A stretch of 64,000 bases of DNA from Panicum virgatum. Lineage: Eukaryota; Streptophyta; Magnoliopsida; Poales; Poaceae. The notes beneath the pieces are model-generated. The model was not told the DNA's origin and made no database searches. It was given only the letters and a program-made list of their open reading frames with translations. A program made the position numbers and the translations under genes. Where the stretch lies: positions 27,310,938 to 27,374,937 of the forward strand of contig NC_053146.1 in the NCBI RefSeq assembly GCF_016808335.1, given 5' to 3'. This document shows positions 63,511 through 64,000 of this stretch, piece after piece (within the stretch, counting starts at the first letter, position 1; every line of letters begins with the position of its first letter).

Positions 63511-63689
63511 GTATAGGCTAAGGAGTACCAACACTGGCATAGGGGCTCCAGGCGTCGGGCGCGCGCGCGAGAGAGAGAGAGGTGGACAAGAGGTTGAGTG
63601 CAGCGGAGGGGAGGCATTGAATGAGTGGAGACCTAGGGTTTTGTTCTTTATATACTCGTTTTCAGTAACTGGGCTCATATGGGCCTCGG

Positions 63690-63943
63690 TTGGGCTTGGT
63701 CTATTAACTGAGGCGGACATCTAAAAAGAGACTGCCTCCAAAAATAGAACTATTAACCGAGGCGGTTGTTTTAATTGTGACTGCCTCGGTTAATCGATTT
63801 TGAGAGGCGGTTTTCTTGACCGCCTCGGTTAATAACAAATGACCGCCTCAGTTAATCGCAGGCATTAACAGAGGCGGTTTTTTAACGTGCCCGTCTCCGA
63901 GGCTTTTTCAAAGCGCCTCGGTTAATTAGTTTTTGTAGTAGCG
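63690..63943. mobile_element. CACTA-type terminal region (right end)
   Basis: At least six copies of TTAACCGAGGCGGT or its complement are packed here, and the block ends TTTTTGTAGTAGCG, a CACTA terminal repeat with one change. I could not fix the left end; it may be truncated. Confidence 0.6.
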
Positions 63944-64000
63944 AGGGTTATCTTTTGTTTGCCTTATATCCCATGGTTTGTTAGAGGTAGGCCATAGGTG

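Overview
The window is nuclear DNA of a grass (Poaceae). Introns with GT-AG borders, GC-rich exons, PIF/Harbinger, Stowaway and CACTA elements, a Sirevirus-type Copia element and a GAG/protease Gypsy element all fit. A panicoid grass is my inference; the species is not identifiable by eye. There are no bacterial-style operons, rRNA genes, genuine tRNA genes or CRISPR arrays.

Layout. 1-5.1 kb: 5' half of a Copia element (minus strand; LTR, primer site, gag, coiled-coil/zinc region, protease, start of integrase), broken by frameshifts. 5.4-5.7 kb: tRNA-derived SINE. 5.8-15.8 kb: non-autonomous CACTA element (AAG target duplication) split by an 8.5 kb Gypsy element that keeps gag and protease but no recognisable reverse transcriptase or integrase. 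15.8-18.6 kb: spacer with a second SINE of the same family. 18.7-27.6 kb: two tandem 15-exon alpha-galactosidase (GH27) genes, + strand. Exons 2-15 are the same length in both copies; copy 1 has a net +1 shift in exon 1. A LINE broken by a hAT remnant lies between them. 28.1-32.5 kb: intact NAK/AAK1-type protein kinase gene, minus strand, 7 coding exons, with one GC-AG intron.

32.7-39.3 kb: transposons: a retroposon with perfect 13-bp target duplications, a small CACTA element, a decayed Gypsy fragment and a CACTA-like element with internal duplications. 39.8-41.4 kb: two-exon MFS transporter, minus strand, with an in-frame 27-bp tandem duplication. 42.2-51.3 kb: dense MITE and CACTA territory including a four-layer nest (Harbinger-like > MITE > Pack-MULE > Harbinger-like). 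51.3-56.3 kb: RPA70-like pseudogene ending at a Helitron 3' terminus. 56.3-61 kb: repeats, antisense GC-rich open frames, a short LINE and Stowaway elements. 61.1-62.4 kb: intact single-exon BAHD acyltransferase gene, + strand. 62.5-64 kb: CACTA and LTR debris.

The most unusual observation is that two small CACTA elements (34.8-35.4 kb and 43.3-44.0 kb, opposite orientations) share one plan: terminal repeats, an array of short hairpins, then a tRNA-like RNA polymerase III unit (A box, B box, T-run). A box to B box is 43 nt in both, and B box to T-run is 27 and 28 nt.

The host genes (two GH27 enzymes, a kinase, a transporter and an acyltransferase) show no shared pathway. They look like ordinary scattered genes in a transposon-rich interval.
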